The notes under the pieces were generated by a model. That model was given only the letters and a program-made list of their open reading frames with translations, did no database searches and had not been told where the DNA came from. Positions 1 to 8,382 of a stretch of 21,867 nucleotides of DNA are shown in pieces; position 1 is the first letter of the stretch, and every line of letters starts with the position of its first letter. The position numbers and the translations under genes were made by a program. The DNA is from Hymenoscyphus infarciens (lineage: Eukaryota; Ascomycota; Leotiomycetes; Helotiales; Helotiaceae), in assembly GCA_001414345.1 (NCBI GenBank), contig LLCB01000569.1, forward strand, positions 1-21,867, written 5' to 3'.

Positions 1-413
1 AGTAAATCTTTTACTTAAGTTTATATTCTAGTAAATCTTTTACTTAAGTTTATATTCTAGGAAATCTTTTACTATTATTTAAGTAAATCTTTTACTTAAG
101 TTTATATTCTAGTAAATCTTTTACTTAAGTTTATATTCTAGTAAATCTTTTACTATTGTTTTAGTAAATCTTTTACTTAAGTTTATATTATAGTAAATCT
201 TTTACTATTATTTAAGTAAATCTTTTACTTAAGTTTATATTCTAGTAAATCTTTTACTTAAGTTTTTATTTTAGTAAATCTTATACTTAAGTTTTTCTTT
301 TAGTAAATCTTTTACTTAAGTTTCTATTATTATAAATCTTCTACTTAAGTTTATATTATTATAAATCTTTTACTTAAGTTTATCTTCTAGTAAATCTTTT
401 ACGTATAATATAC
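1..413. repeat. AT-rich tandem array, 29-bp and 23-bp units
   Basis: About fifteen tandem units fill the first 413 bases. The long unit is 29 bp and opens AGTAAATCTTTTACTTAAG followed by a T/A-rich tail. A short variant of 23 bp (59-81, 140-162, 192-214) keeps the first 15 bases and ends ACTATTATTTA-like. The order of lengths is 29-29-23-29-29-23-29-23, then a run of 29s, so the left part has a higher-order pattern. Units at 331 and 360 begin TATAAATC and are more diverged, and the last unit decays at about 400-413. The array starts at the first base of the window and probably continues to the left. The short inverted repeat within each unit (TAAA..TTTA) could form cruciforms. I see no coding potential. 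It is satellite or minisatellite DNA. Confidence 0.95.
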
Positions 414-707
414 TTATTTACCAGGGCACTAGAGGTTATAGGAATTCGTAACTATATTCTCGAAGAACTTATACTTCTATAATTATTCTAACTCCTTTAG
501 AATAATAAACATATTAAAATCTTAATTATTTAAGCCTTTTAGAATAATATAATCGATTTCTTAAGTCTCGGATAAACAATAGAAGAAGTAGTAGAGACTA
601 TTCGCCTATTACGAATTCCTATATCCCCTAGTAGGGTTTATTACTGCGGCGAGTCCTAGGCAGGGATTCGGGCCTTCTTAGGCCTTGTCTATGAGCTAAG
701 ACGTGGC
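414..707. other. RIP-like AT-rich non-coding DNA
   Basis: This stretch between the tandem array and the end of the first gene is AT-rich with many TpA steps and no open frame of note. It holds a candidate MITE (432-628) and the left arm of a hairpin (671-690). The composition is unlike the gene that follows, whose sequence becomes GC-balanced from about base 739. Confidence 0.7.
432..628. mobile_element. candidate 197-bp TA-flanked MITE
   Basis: The ends form an inverted repeat of about 20 bp. The left end reads GAGGTTATAGGAATTCGTAA, and the reverse complement of the right end reads GGGGATATAGGAATTCGTAA (18 of 20 match). Each end is bordered by the dinucleotide TA (430-431 and 629-630), as expected for a Tc1/mariner-type target duplication. 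There is no coding capacity inside. The TA rule is weak evidence in such TA-rich DNA, so the call rests mainly on the inverted repeat. Confidence 0.45.
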
Positions 708-718
708 CTAAGAAAGCC
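671..718. repeat. hairpin-forming inverted repeat over a stop codon
   Basis: Arms at 671-690 and 699-718 match at 17 of 20 positions with an 8-base loop. The left arm is GGCCTTCTTAGGCCTTGTCT. The stop codon of the minus-strand gene (708-710) lies inside the right arm. It could be the end of an old repeat, or a structure at the 3' end of the transcript. Confidence 0.6.
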
Positions 719-2564
719 TACAGGGGAGGGTAGGACATATGCTAAAGGTGTCATCTTTGGCTTCAATTTGTTCGCCCAAGGCTATTTTCAATTTGGAGCA
801 TTTGTTCCTGAGTTCGTCTTGCAAGCCTCGATTCTGTTCCGCTGTCTTTGATTTGGCTTCGATTTGTCGTTCCAGAGCTAATATGGTATCGGAAGATTTG
901 ACTTTGGAGGCTTCATACTCTCGTTTCAAGGTTGAGAGTTCAATCGTAGACTTCTCATTGAGCTGTTCCAGTTTCATCACATCAGCTTGGGTAGTGTTGA
1001 TTTTGCGCTTGAGTTCTTCGACCTCTTGTTTGTTCTGCTCAAGGGCGATGTCCAAAGAGTGGCCTTCCGTTTTCTCCTCGGGGACTACTTTCCCGGTTGA
1101 AGATGCGTTTGTTTGCGATTCAAGCCTCTGGCGAAGAGAGGCGCTCTCCTTGAGCAGGTCGAAATTCCAGTCTTGTTGAGTTGCCACGGACTCGTTTGTA
1201 CCACGTGATCGGGATGTTTTCTCTGTCGCGACTTCCCTTTCCAATAGATTTTTCGTTGTGAAAAACCACTCAATATGTTCCTGCGTAAACTCCTTGGGCG
1301 CACCGTCCAAGGAATCCTGGACGTGCTTGCCAAAATTTTGTTTAGACATGAATTCAGAGAGATGATTTTTCACAAGTTCCAGTCTCTGCGAAGCCTCCAA
1401 AAATCCCTTTGCAGTAGGGTTTCCTTGGACAGATGGATTCAGAAGTTTGAGCTGTTCTTTCATCGCCAATTTCTCCTGCCCAATAGCGTGTACCTCCGTT
1501 CGGTGCGCGTCTCCCGCGGATTGCATCCGTCGTAGGAGTGCTGCATTTTGATCCCGCAAGCGAGCCATCTCTTCTTCAAATTTGGACTCTTTTGCCTTAT
1601 TTGTGTATTTCAAAGCAGCGACTTCCCGTTCCAGTGTGGACTTCTGTGACATCAAACTCGATGTTTGGGGCGAGTTTATATGCTCTTGCCTTGCTGAGTA
1701 GATGTGTTCCTGATCGTTGTTTTCTTGTCGACGTTTCGTTTTGCGCTCATCGTTATCAGTGTTTGTGTTTTCCTCTCTCTTCCTTTTTTTCAGAGTAGCC
1801 ATTTCTTGTTTATGAAGGGTGAGCTCTGCCTTGAGGGAGGCGATCTCCTGTTTCGCGCGCTCTTCCCTTTCTTCCGTTGCCTTTAGCCTGCTAAGTGTTG
1901 TAAATGGATACGCGCTTTCCTGCTCCGTGGACTTGCGTGGCGATGCACTCCCGTTTGGTCGATTGGCGGGCTCAGTGACCGCGCGCAGAGTAGTGGACGG
2001 TAGTTCGGTGGGAGTACATGTTGGCTCTCCCTTTTCATGAGTAGCAGAGGGGACCGGTTTAGAATTTCGGGGAACCCGTGGAGCGGTTAATATGGGATTT
2101 GGTTGCTTTTTGCCGGCCGTAGTCGGTACCAATTTTGAAGATCCTCGTATTTGAATTTGAGGTGATGGAAAAGGAGTCGGCAAAGGTCTTTCAATTTTAG
2201 GAGATTTCCCATTTGCCGCTGGTGCTATTGGTGCGTCTGAAGGCGGCCCCTTATCTGTGTGAGTCTTGTAGAGGTCGGTACGGCTTGAAGCCCTAGTAAT
2301 ACGTCTTTCAAGGGGGGGGCCTGGCGGTGTCTCTGTCTCTTCCACCCATTCTTTTTCATCGAAAGGTATATCCTTTTCGTCGTAAGGTAGATCGTATTCG
2401 TAGTAAGGTATATTGCGAATAGTATGATATATCTTCGTGGCAAGAGCAATCTCTTTCTGTGGGTTTCGAGGTTCAATTGTCCATATCAAGACTTTTTTGC
2501 CGCAAACATTGATGAAAACATTGAATGAACCAGGAAACTTCTTTTGTGCGCACTGTGATGCCAT
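708..2564 (-). CDS. coiled-coil protein, function unknown (618 aa)
   Basis: I do not recognise the family. The open frame runs up to about 2681, but that upstream end opens on TTG. The first in-frame ATG is at 2564 in an ideal context (CCACCATGG), so I start there. Residues 1-50 form a compact N-terminal segment (FNVFINVCGKKVLIWTIE). Residues 52-72 are three tandem 7-residue repeats of the type [IL]PY/F-DEK. Residues about 79-211 are rich in Pro, Ser and Thr. From about residue 225 to the end the protein is mostly heptad-rich coiled coil, broken by a more globular section near 400-450. KKRKREE and KTKRRQ (about 259-280) look like a bipartite nuclear signal. No intron is needed. The last 15 or so codons (708-755) leave the heptad pattern and run into repeat-like DNA, so the C-terminus may be truncated or replaced. 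The gene is divergent from the one at 3216. Confidence 0.8.
   Translation of the reverse strand: MASQCAQKKFPGSFNVFINVCGKKVLIWTIEPRNPQKEIALATKIYHTIRNIPYYEYDLPYDEKDIPFDEKEWVEETETPPGPPLERRITRASSRTDLYKTHTDKGPPSDAPIAPAANGKSPKIERPLPTPFPSPQIQIRGSSKLVPTTAGKKQPNPILTAPRVPRNSKPVPSATHEKGEPTCTPTELPSTTLRAVTEPANRPNGSASPRKSTEQESAYPFTTLSRLKATEEREERAKQEIASLKAELTLHKQEMATLKKRKREENTNTDNDERKTKRRQENNDQEHIYSARQEHINSPQTSSLMSQKSTLEREVAALKYTNKAKESKFEEEMARLRDQNAALLRRMQSAGDAHRTEVHAIGQEKLAMKEQLKLLNPSVQGNPTAKGFLEASQRLELVKNHLSEFMSKQNFGKHVQDSLDGAPKEFTQEHIEWFFTTKNLLEREVATEKTSRSRGTNESVATQQDWNFDLLKESASLRQRLESQTNASSTGKVVPEEKTEGHSLDIALEQNKQEVEELKRKINTTQADVMKLEQLNEKSTIELSTLKREYEASKVKSSDTILALERQIEAKSKTAEQNRGLQDELRNKCSKLKIALGEQIEAKDDTFSICPTLPCRLS
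2349..2411 (-). repeat. three in-frame 21-bp tandem repeats
   Basis: Within the minus-strand gene, 63 bases encode IPYYEYD, LPYDEKD and IPFDEKE in succession. At DNA level each copy begins ATACCTT or CTACCTT. In-frame repeats of this kind often vary in copy number between strains; that is inference here. Confidence 0.8.
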
Positions 2565-3215
2565 GGTGGAGAATGAGCCCAGAAAAGCAAGCCCGCAGAT
2601 TATCAGTGGTCTGAAGGCATTCAATACATGACAATAGCTTGTTGTGTCCTCCGGGGATTTAGAAGAGGTTGAATTTGGCAAAGAAATATGAAAAGAAGAA
2701 GAGGGTAGAGATGGTGATAATGCGGCGAAACGGTCAACCGTGCGAAGTCCCGGTCGACGCGTTTATAGTTTGTTTCAGATTCTTCGGTGGCAAGGGGGTG
2801 CTGTTCAAGCTCAAGGGAGTAGAGATATCTTCATTAAACAACATCAGGCAAGAGTTGTTTCTCTGCCAGGAAATCGAGGTTATTTTCTCTGGCCGGCGCT
2901 GTCATGCTTTTTGTCTCAGGATCGGGACGGGAGATGTCCTGTGACAGCGCGAAGAAACTGGGCCGTGCCCGACCGCGTTTCTAGCTTCAACTCCTTCCCC
3001 TCATTCCATGGCGTCAATTGTGCGATAATCTCCCCAATTCACATTCATGGACGACTAGAGACTTCAATGAATCCGATATGATACGTCTGCCTAGGCATTG
3101 AACACCCGAACCATCGTTATTGCTCGAGTTCAATTTCCGGTCGGAGAACGCGGTTGCCAACAGCTGCTTTTACCCTCATTTACCTTCGTGATTCCTCGCA
3201 CAACTCCACGAAACC
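2565..3215. promoter_or_regulatory. shared divergent upstream region
   Basis: These 651 bases separate the start codons of two divergent genes and have no convincing coding frame. CGCG-core motifs occur at 2757-2762 (ACGCGT, the MluI cell-cycle box sequence recognised by MBF-type factors in yeasts), near 2948 (CGCGAA), 2974 (CCGCGTTT) and 3147 (AACGCGG). A cluster of such cores upstream of a protein with KEN and Cdk-type sites is suggestive only. I see no clear TATA box that I would trust. Confidence 0.35.
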
Positions 3216-6120
3216 ATGACTGATTCTCGACCAAATAGAGCCGATATGCGACCGCAGAATGCGCCTGCCAGATTCACGGTTCATGAGGATTCAGAAAAGG
3301 AGAATCGAGGCGCCGGACTTGTGAACCAAGCCGAGGACACCGAAGACCTCCCACGATTCCGCAAACCATCACCGATATCGAGAAGGAGAACAAGCGACAG
3401 TGGTTGGATGGGCGGCCGTCATGTGATGGGTGAACCAGAAAATGGGCAGTCGAGGAAGTCGGTGGCCGAGGACACAGTTGTTGTAGAACCCGCTGGCAAG
3501 GCAAAATCTGTTTATCCAGTCGACGATTTTCAGGACATTGCGTCTGATGGGGTTGAGGATGAATCCCAATTTCCCGAATATGACGAAGAAGAGACGCAAA
3601 TGGTCGATTTGGCAGACGAGTCAGACTACGAAGAATCCAATAGGCATATAATAAGCAACGAAAAAGAAGGAAGTGTTGGAGAGGAGCGCCGACGGAATAG
3701 CGATGCAACGAGTAAGTTGGAAAAGGGCTGTCCAATATTGGTACTCCACTGATACGTTTTATTCAAGGAAATGCCAGAGCTTGGAGCCGGGTATGTTTTT
3801 ATTCCAATTTTGCAGAACCCCAACTTAATATTTCCATAACAGATGATAAGAGGTGCTGCACCTCCTCCGTCCCCCAGCAAAAAACGTCCACGAGAGATTT
3901 TCGAAAGCGGAGCGTCCAGTAGCAATGAACCTTTAAGTCCTCATAGGTATGTTAATTCGCCTCCCCGGCGACTTGCAAAGCGTGTCTGTACGCCGCCATC
4001 GTCAAACCGAAGAAAGTCAGCACCTTCCAATCTTGAGCAAAGCCCCGTGAAGAAGTACGAGAAAAATATTACATTGAAGAAGGAGCCAACTGTAAGTTAA
4101 TCTTCTGCCTCGAAGCGGTAGAATATTCAAAGACCAGCTAATATCGTTATAGCGCACGTACCCGGAGTACATCGTGGCTGGTATTCAAAAGCTCCGTGAG
4201 AAGTTCGAGGGGGTCGAATTCGAACCAGGGAATGGGTCTGTTAGATGTGTAGATTGCGATAAAACATTCAATGTGGTTAAGAGGAGTTTCAATGGTCCCG
4301 AGTCGCATTGCAGAGGTATAGCACACAAGGCAGCTCTCCGAGCACGGTTAGAGCAAGAAAAGTGCGAACTGCCACTCAAAACTACATCGAAAACTATGGA
4401 TTTTGATACTTCACCTCAACCACTCGTGATGGCTATGGCCAACCATGGATCCACTGCTTTTGCTAATCCTTTCGCCGATGTTTTTACTGCTCTTCAAAGA
4501 TCATCGAACGAAACCTTGCATCAGCATATGGCGGCGCAACAACGTTTGGATGCTCTGGAAAAGCAATTGCACGCACAGAACAGTCATGTCACTACTCTCC
4601 TTAGCATATCTCAATCTGCCGAGTCGAAGTACCAGGCCGTCGCCAAAAAACAAAAAAATACCGCAATGACATTGGACACTTTCTCTCGAAACCAAATCAA
4701 CATTACTGACGAGCTCAGAAAGGAACAGGCCGATTTGGAAGAAAGAATGCTGCAGCAAGGCGACAGTACCTTGGATAAGCTTTCTATTTTGGATAAACAA
4801 GTCAATGACACATTGGCGAAAACTAGCAAACTCACAATTCTCGAAGACCGATTGGTAAAATCCAGACTCGAATGTCAAAGCGATATCAATACCCTTCGTG
4901 CTTCCACCATGGAATCTACAGAGAGAACCAAGCAGCAACTCTCAATGATCAACAAAGAGCTCACAGCTACAATCAGATCTAACTCGGAGCAAATTCAGGA
5001 AATGCGGCATGATATCACTCCCTTGAACAAACACATGAGCGAACAGTTAAAACGAAATTTTGATTTTGATAGCAAATTAAAACATCACTGGGGATTTATT
5101 TCAGGCCAAGCACAGTACAACACCCAGAACCACCCAAGACTCGTTACTCTGGAAGATCTGATGCGGCATCACGGCAACTACATCATTCAGTTGCAACATA
5201 AAGTGACGAAACTTGAGACACGCGCAGGTCATGGGCAAAATTTCGAGGCGGCTACCCTAAATGAAGTCAAGAAGCTGCAAGAATCTGGCAAGAAACTCCA
5301 AATGGAATTTCTGTCACTGCAGGCCCAACAACCTTTTCGTCGGGAAGTAAACCAGGATGCACCGAATCAATCGGTTTTGGAACAGGTGGTTGCCCGGCTC
5401 TCTGCGTCATTTGATACTAAATTTAAATCCGTGGAAGATTCGTTCCAGGCTCAAATTGCGACTCTCCAAAACGAAAGCAAGAACGAAATATTACGCCTCG
5501 AAGCACAGACAATGAGGCAGACGCAAATGATCCAAACCTTGGAAAAGGAGAACAAGAAGCTCTGGTCTTGTATCCAAGCTACTAACGAGGACGTAAAAGA
5601 GGTGAGGGAATTCTTCAATGAATCACTGCCAGAACTGGAAGAGAAGATCGAAAATATTCAGCAAGATTTGGAACTCACCCCCTCACTGTCTGCAGACCTT
5701 CAACACTCCGCGCCTCAACGAGATTGCGAACAGGGAGCTCAACGCCATACGCAAGAGGACATGGATCTTGAAGCAAGATTTCAGCGCATCGAAACTGCGA
5801 TTCCCGCACTTCTCGAGGAGACCTCCGATCTACGAGATTGTTTTGTAGATTTGGTGGGGGAAGAGCAGGTGGACAAGGAGGATGACGATGTCGAGGCGCG
5901 ATTGAATAGGATAGAAGTTACACTTCCTGCTGTCCTGGAAGAGGCAGCCGGGTTGATGGCATGCGTTGATGATCTAGGAGAAATCATTGAGTATGAAACA
6001 GACCCTGGATCTGTATCTGGCAATGAGGATGAAAATGGAAACGAGCATGATTGGGAAGTCGAAGAGTTTGAGAATGAGGGGGACGATATCCAAGAAGAAG
6101 AGTATGACGAAGATGTGTAA
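3216..6120 (+). CDS. zinc-finger coiled-coil protein, 4 exons (911 aa)
   Basis: My model is join(3216..3711, 3768..3790, 3843..4091, 4153..6120). The introns are 56, 52 and 61 bp with donors GTAAGT, GTATGT, GTAAGT and acceptors CAAG, ACAG, ATAG; the 23-nt second exon is required to keep frame. The start has good context (GAAACCATGAC). Residues 28-30 are KEN, and about 105-140 are acidic. Residues 183-244 hold four S-P-x-K/R sites (S183, S205, S212, S240) and basic patches such as KKRPR. C288, C291, H308 and H314 form a C-x2-C-x16-H-x5-H finger, spaced like U1/matrin-type C2H2 fingers. A long coiled coil covers about 358-780. A 30-residue motif is duplicated at 794-823 and 835-864, and the last 40 or so residues are strongly acidic. 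I infer a nuclear, possibly cell-cycle-controlled structural or nucleic-acid-binding protein. I do not recognise a named orthologue. Confidence 0.85.
5764..5976 (+). repeat. duplicated 30-residue coding motif
   Basis: Bases 5764-5853 and 5887-5976 encode two related 30-residue segments. The first contains LEARFQRIETAIPALLEE and the second VEARLNRIEVTLPAVLEE, separated by an acidic linker of 11 residues. It is an internal tandem duplication near the C-terminus of the zinc-finger coiled-coil protein. Confidence 0.8.
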
Positions 6121-6508
6121 GGCTTCTCCGCCCATTTGGGGGCTGGAGTTATTCTGTTCATATTTCCAGGCACGTGTTACATGTCCGCATGTTTGTTGTA
6201 TTTGGCGTTCTTGGATATGGAGTTTTGGGCAGTGGTTTAGGGAGATACCAGGATCTTTTGGATAAGGATGAGTTTTCGTTTTCTAGCTTACAATCTATCA
6301 TTGTTCAGAGTTTGTAATCTATCTATGTCATCATGCGCGTAGTACTATTTTTCACTGCTGTGAAAACAGCTGTTGGTAGTAAACCACCGTTCCAGAAGTG
6401 TAACAATTACCCCACTAACTCCAAATCACTAAACCACAGTTATGGTTGCCCACAAAACCCCCCGAGATCGGTCCCGCACCTGCGATTGGAGCTCAAGCGT
6501 TTGCCTAA
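6121..6508. other. intergenic region, possible 5' end of next gene
   Basis: The first part is presumably the 3' untranslated region of the zinc-finger gene. From about 6405 the sequence becomes C/A-rich, like a fungal leader, and reaches ATG 6442. The reading frame from this ATG does not match the coiled-coil frame that starts at 6509. ATG 6333 can be joined in frame to 6518 or 6530 with a donor at 6471, but that donor (GTCCCG) is poor. Confidence 0.5.
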
Positions 6509-7198
6509 CTTCGCGAGCAATTGCATCAGACCAACGTAAAACTAGCTCGAGAAAAGCACAAGCGAGAGGGAGCCGAGAAGAAGTTGCTAGCTCGAGAGGC
6601 AGGTGCCAAGGCAGAAATCGAGAAAGGCGTTAGGAAACAAGTCAAACTCTCTTCCGTCCTTCAATGCTGCATTGCCGAGAACAAGTCCCTCAGAAGCCAA
6701 GTCGAATCCCTCGCCAATACGACCGGAAAGTCGGCCATCGAGAACTTAACCCAACAAATCATAAGCGAGGTAGAGGAGAAGGAGAAGTTGCTCACGGAAA
6801 GCGAAGGCCTCAGATACACCAACTTCAACCTCGATAAAGATATCACTCATTTCACCAAGGAGGCTAGAGAAAAGTCTCGAGAGTTTGATCGTTCTCGTGC
6901 CTTTGCGAAGGAACAAGTTCGTCTGGCTGAGAAAGATGTTAAGCGAGCAAACGCAGCCCACTCGCCAGAATGGCTGCGTCAACGTATGCGCGACGATGCT
7001 GTGAAGGCCAATACTACCATTAAGGGACTCAGAGAGAAGATTGCGAGATTTGAGCACGCTAAAGAATCTCTTGAACAAGCCGAGAACGGTGGCGAGACTG
7101 CACCGACTCAAACCTCTGACCAAGCTGACGAAGTAGTTGATGAGGACCGGGAGTTAGCTAATGCGACGGTTGGGAATTTGGAAAAGCTACAACTTTAA
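6509..7198 (+). CDS. coiled-coil protein, 5' end broken or unresolved
   Basis: An open frame of about 229 codons encodes an almost continuous coiled coil (LREQLHQTNVKLAREK onward), with a Thr/Glu/Asp-rich stretch before the C-terminus and a TAA stop at 7196. I do not recognise the family. There is no in-frame ATG before 6986, and an in-frame TAA lies at 6506-6508. The likely original start is ATG 6442. From there the frame would connect if one base were changed in the C6 run at about 6458-6463 and if the TAA at 6506 were a former CAA; CAA to TAA is the RIP type of change. The alternative is a weak intron from 6471 to 6517 or 6529, with a good branch sequence CCTAAC at 6504. The body is clearly coding in style, but whether it is still expressed is uncertain. 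It is convergent with the minus-strand gene ending at 8383. Confidence 0.6.
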   Translation, partial: LREQLHQTNVKLAREKHKREGAEKKLLAREAGAKAEIEKGVRKQVKLSSVLQCCIAENKSLRSQVESLANTTGKSAIENLTQQIISEVEEKEKLLTESEGLRYTNFNLDKDITHFTKEAREKSREFDRSRAFAKEQVRLAEKDVKRANAAHSPEWLRQRMRDDAVKANTTIKGLREKIARFEHAKESLEQAENGGETAPTQTSDQADEVVDEDRELANATVGNLEKLQL

Positions 7199-8382
7199 TG
7201 TAGTGACGGCGGTAGGCGAGCAATGATAGCTTGTGGTGGATGCGTGCTTTGTGCTTATTTCGTGCAATTGATGGACGACCAGTTGAGGGAACTGATAAGG
7301 TAATAGGAGGGGTGTACCTTAGAAAGCTCTCTTCTGTGGTGGTTTTGCAAGAGTGACGAGGATGCAGATATACTTCTCTTTTACTCAATAAAAATAAGAT
7401 TTTCCAATGCCAATCAAATCATGAAAGTTGACGTGACCTGATGCCATGCAGTTTACATTCAGCCCTAGAAATATGATTTCGCTTTCAAGCTTATATTGCT
7501 AGTTTGATCTCCTATCAATTTACGACGTCGACATATAATTTAAGGTCTTCATCACACTAGTAATTGTAAACCGAGCCTCCTACTTCTCCCCCTATCCCAT
7601 TTTATTGTCGGCACTTTATTTTTCCAAATTACCTCTAATAAATCTTGAATTTATGATGTATATAAGAATGGTTTGCTTTGCTATCTCTTTGCATCTCTAT
7701 TAGCAGGTGGGGGAACTAGAAACTCGGTTTGAGGGAGAAAAAAAGACCTGCGTTAAACTGCTTTATACTTCAACTCTTCACTTAATTCCTATAATAAATA
7801 ATCTAGCTCTAGAGAGATGATTTCAGATATTACTAAACCCATGGTAACTGAAAGAGACAATAGGTAGAAGAAGAACAATGCCAGGTAACCTAAGCATTCT
7901 CTTGATGATTCTTATAGAACTAGGAGCCATTTATAGTAACTATTATATGATGGGAAATAAAGAGCATACTTCAAAATGAGATTCCATTTTCTGATGGTTT
8001 ACTGGGTTCTATGTGACGTCAAGGTATGAAAAGTATGGTGAGATGGTCTCTCAAGGTAGACTTGGGCAGACATATAATGAGTTTAAGTCACTTAGACATT
8101 AAAAGACCCTGTGGGCATCATCAAAACCATTCAGAAAATAATCAATTTAGCTACCGCAGACCAGCCCATTGAACGTTAGAATTACTCCTCAAGCACTACA
8201 CACCAATATCTCACCCTTTTATGCTCCTAACAACATCAGAAAACCCATTGTGCACCAAACCAGGAAGAATCAGCTAACCTGGCAAAACAACTTTCATTCT
8301 CAGGGCCCCTCGCGAGGGAAATGGTTGCGACCAATACCTGCAACCCACAAAGATTGTTTCGCAGCACCCGAAATTGTATACC
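7199..8382. other. intergenic region, nothing recognised
   Basis: About 1.2 kb lies between two convergent genes. It is moderately AT-rich, with no convincing coding frame, no tRNA and no tandem repeat that I can see. It does not show the extreme TpA bias of the transposon regions. It presumably holds the two 3' untranslated regions. Confidence 0.6.

Noticed and set aside
1..413. CRISPR-like array
   Set aside because: Units are directly tandem without unique spacers, the DNA is AT-rich satellite, and the genome is eukaryotic.
739..2040. Plus-strand open frames opposite the first gene
   Set aside because: They are shadows of the coiled-coil gene on the minus strand; low-complexity Ser/Leu/Phe/Cys translations with no domain sense.
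2565..2681. N-terminal extension of the first gene with a hydrophobic segment
   Set aside because: The extension opens on TTG, and the first ATG in frame (2564) has an ideal context, so the apparent signal-like segment is most likely untranslated.
2740..3081. Plus-strand open frame between the divergent genes
   Set aside because: No good start context, no homology-like pattern, and it occupies the shared promoter region.
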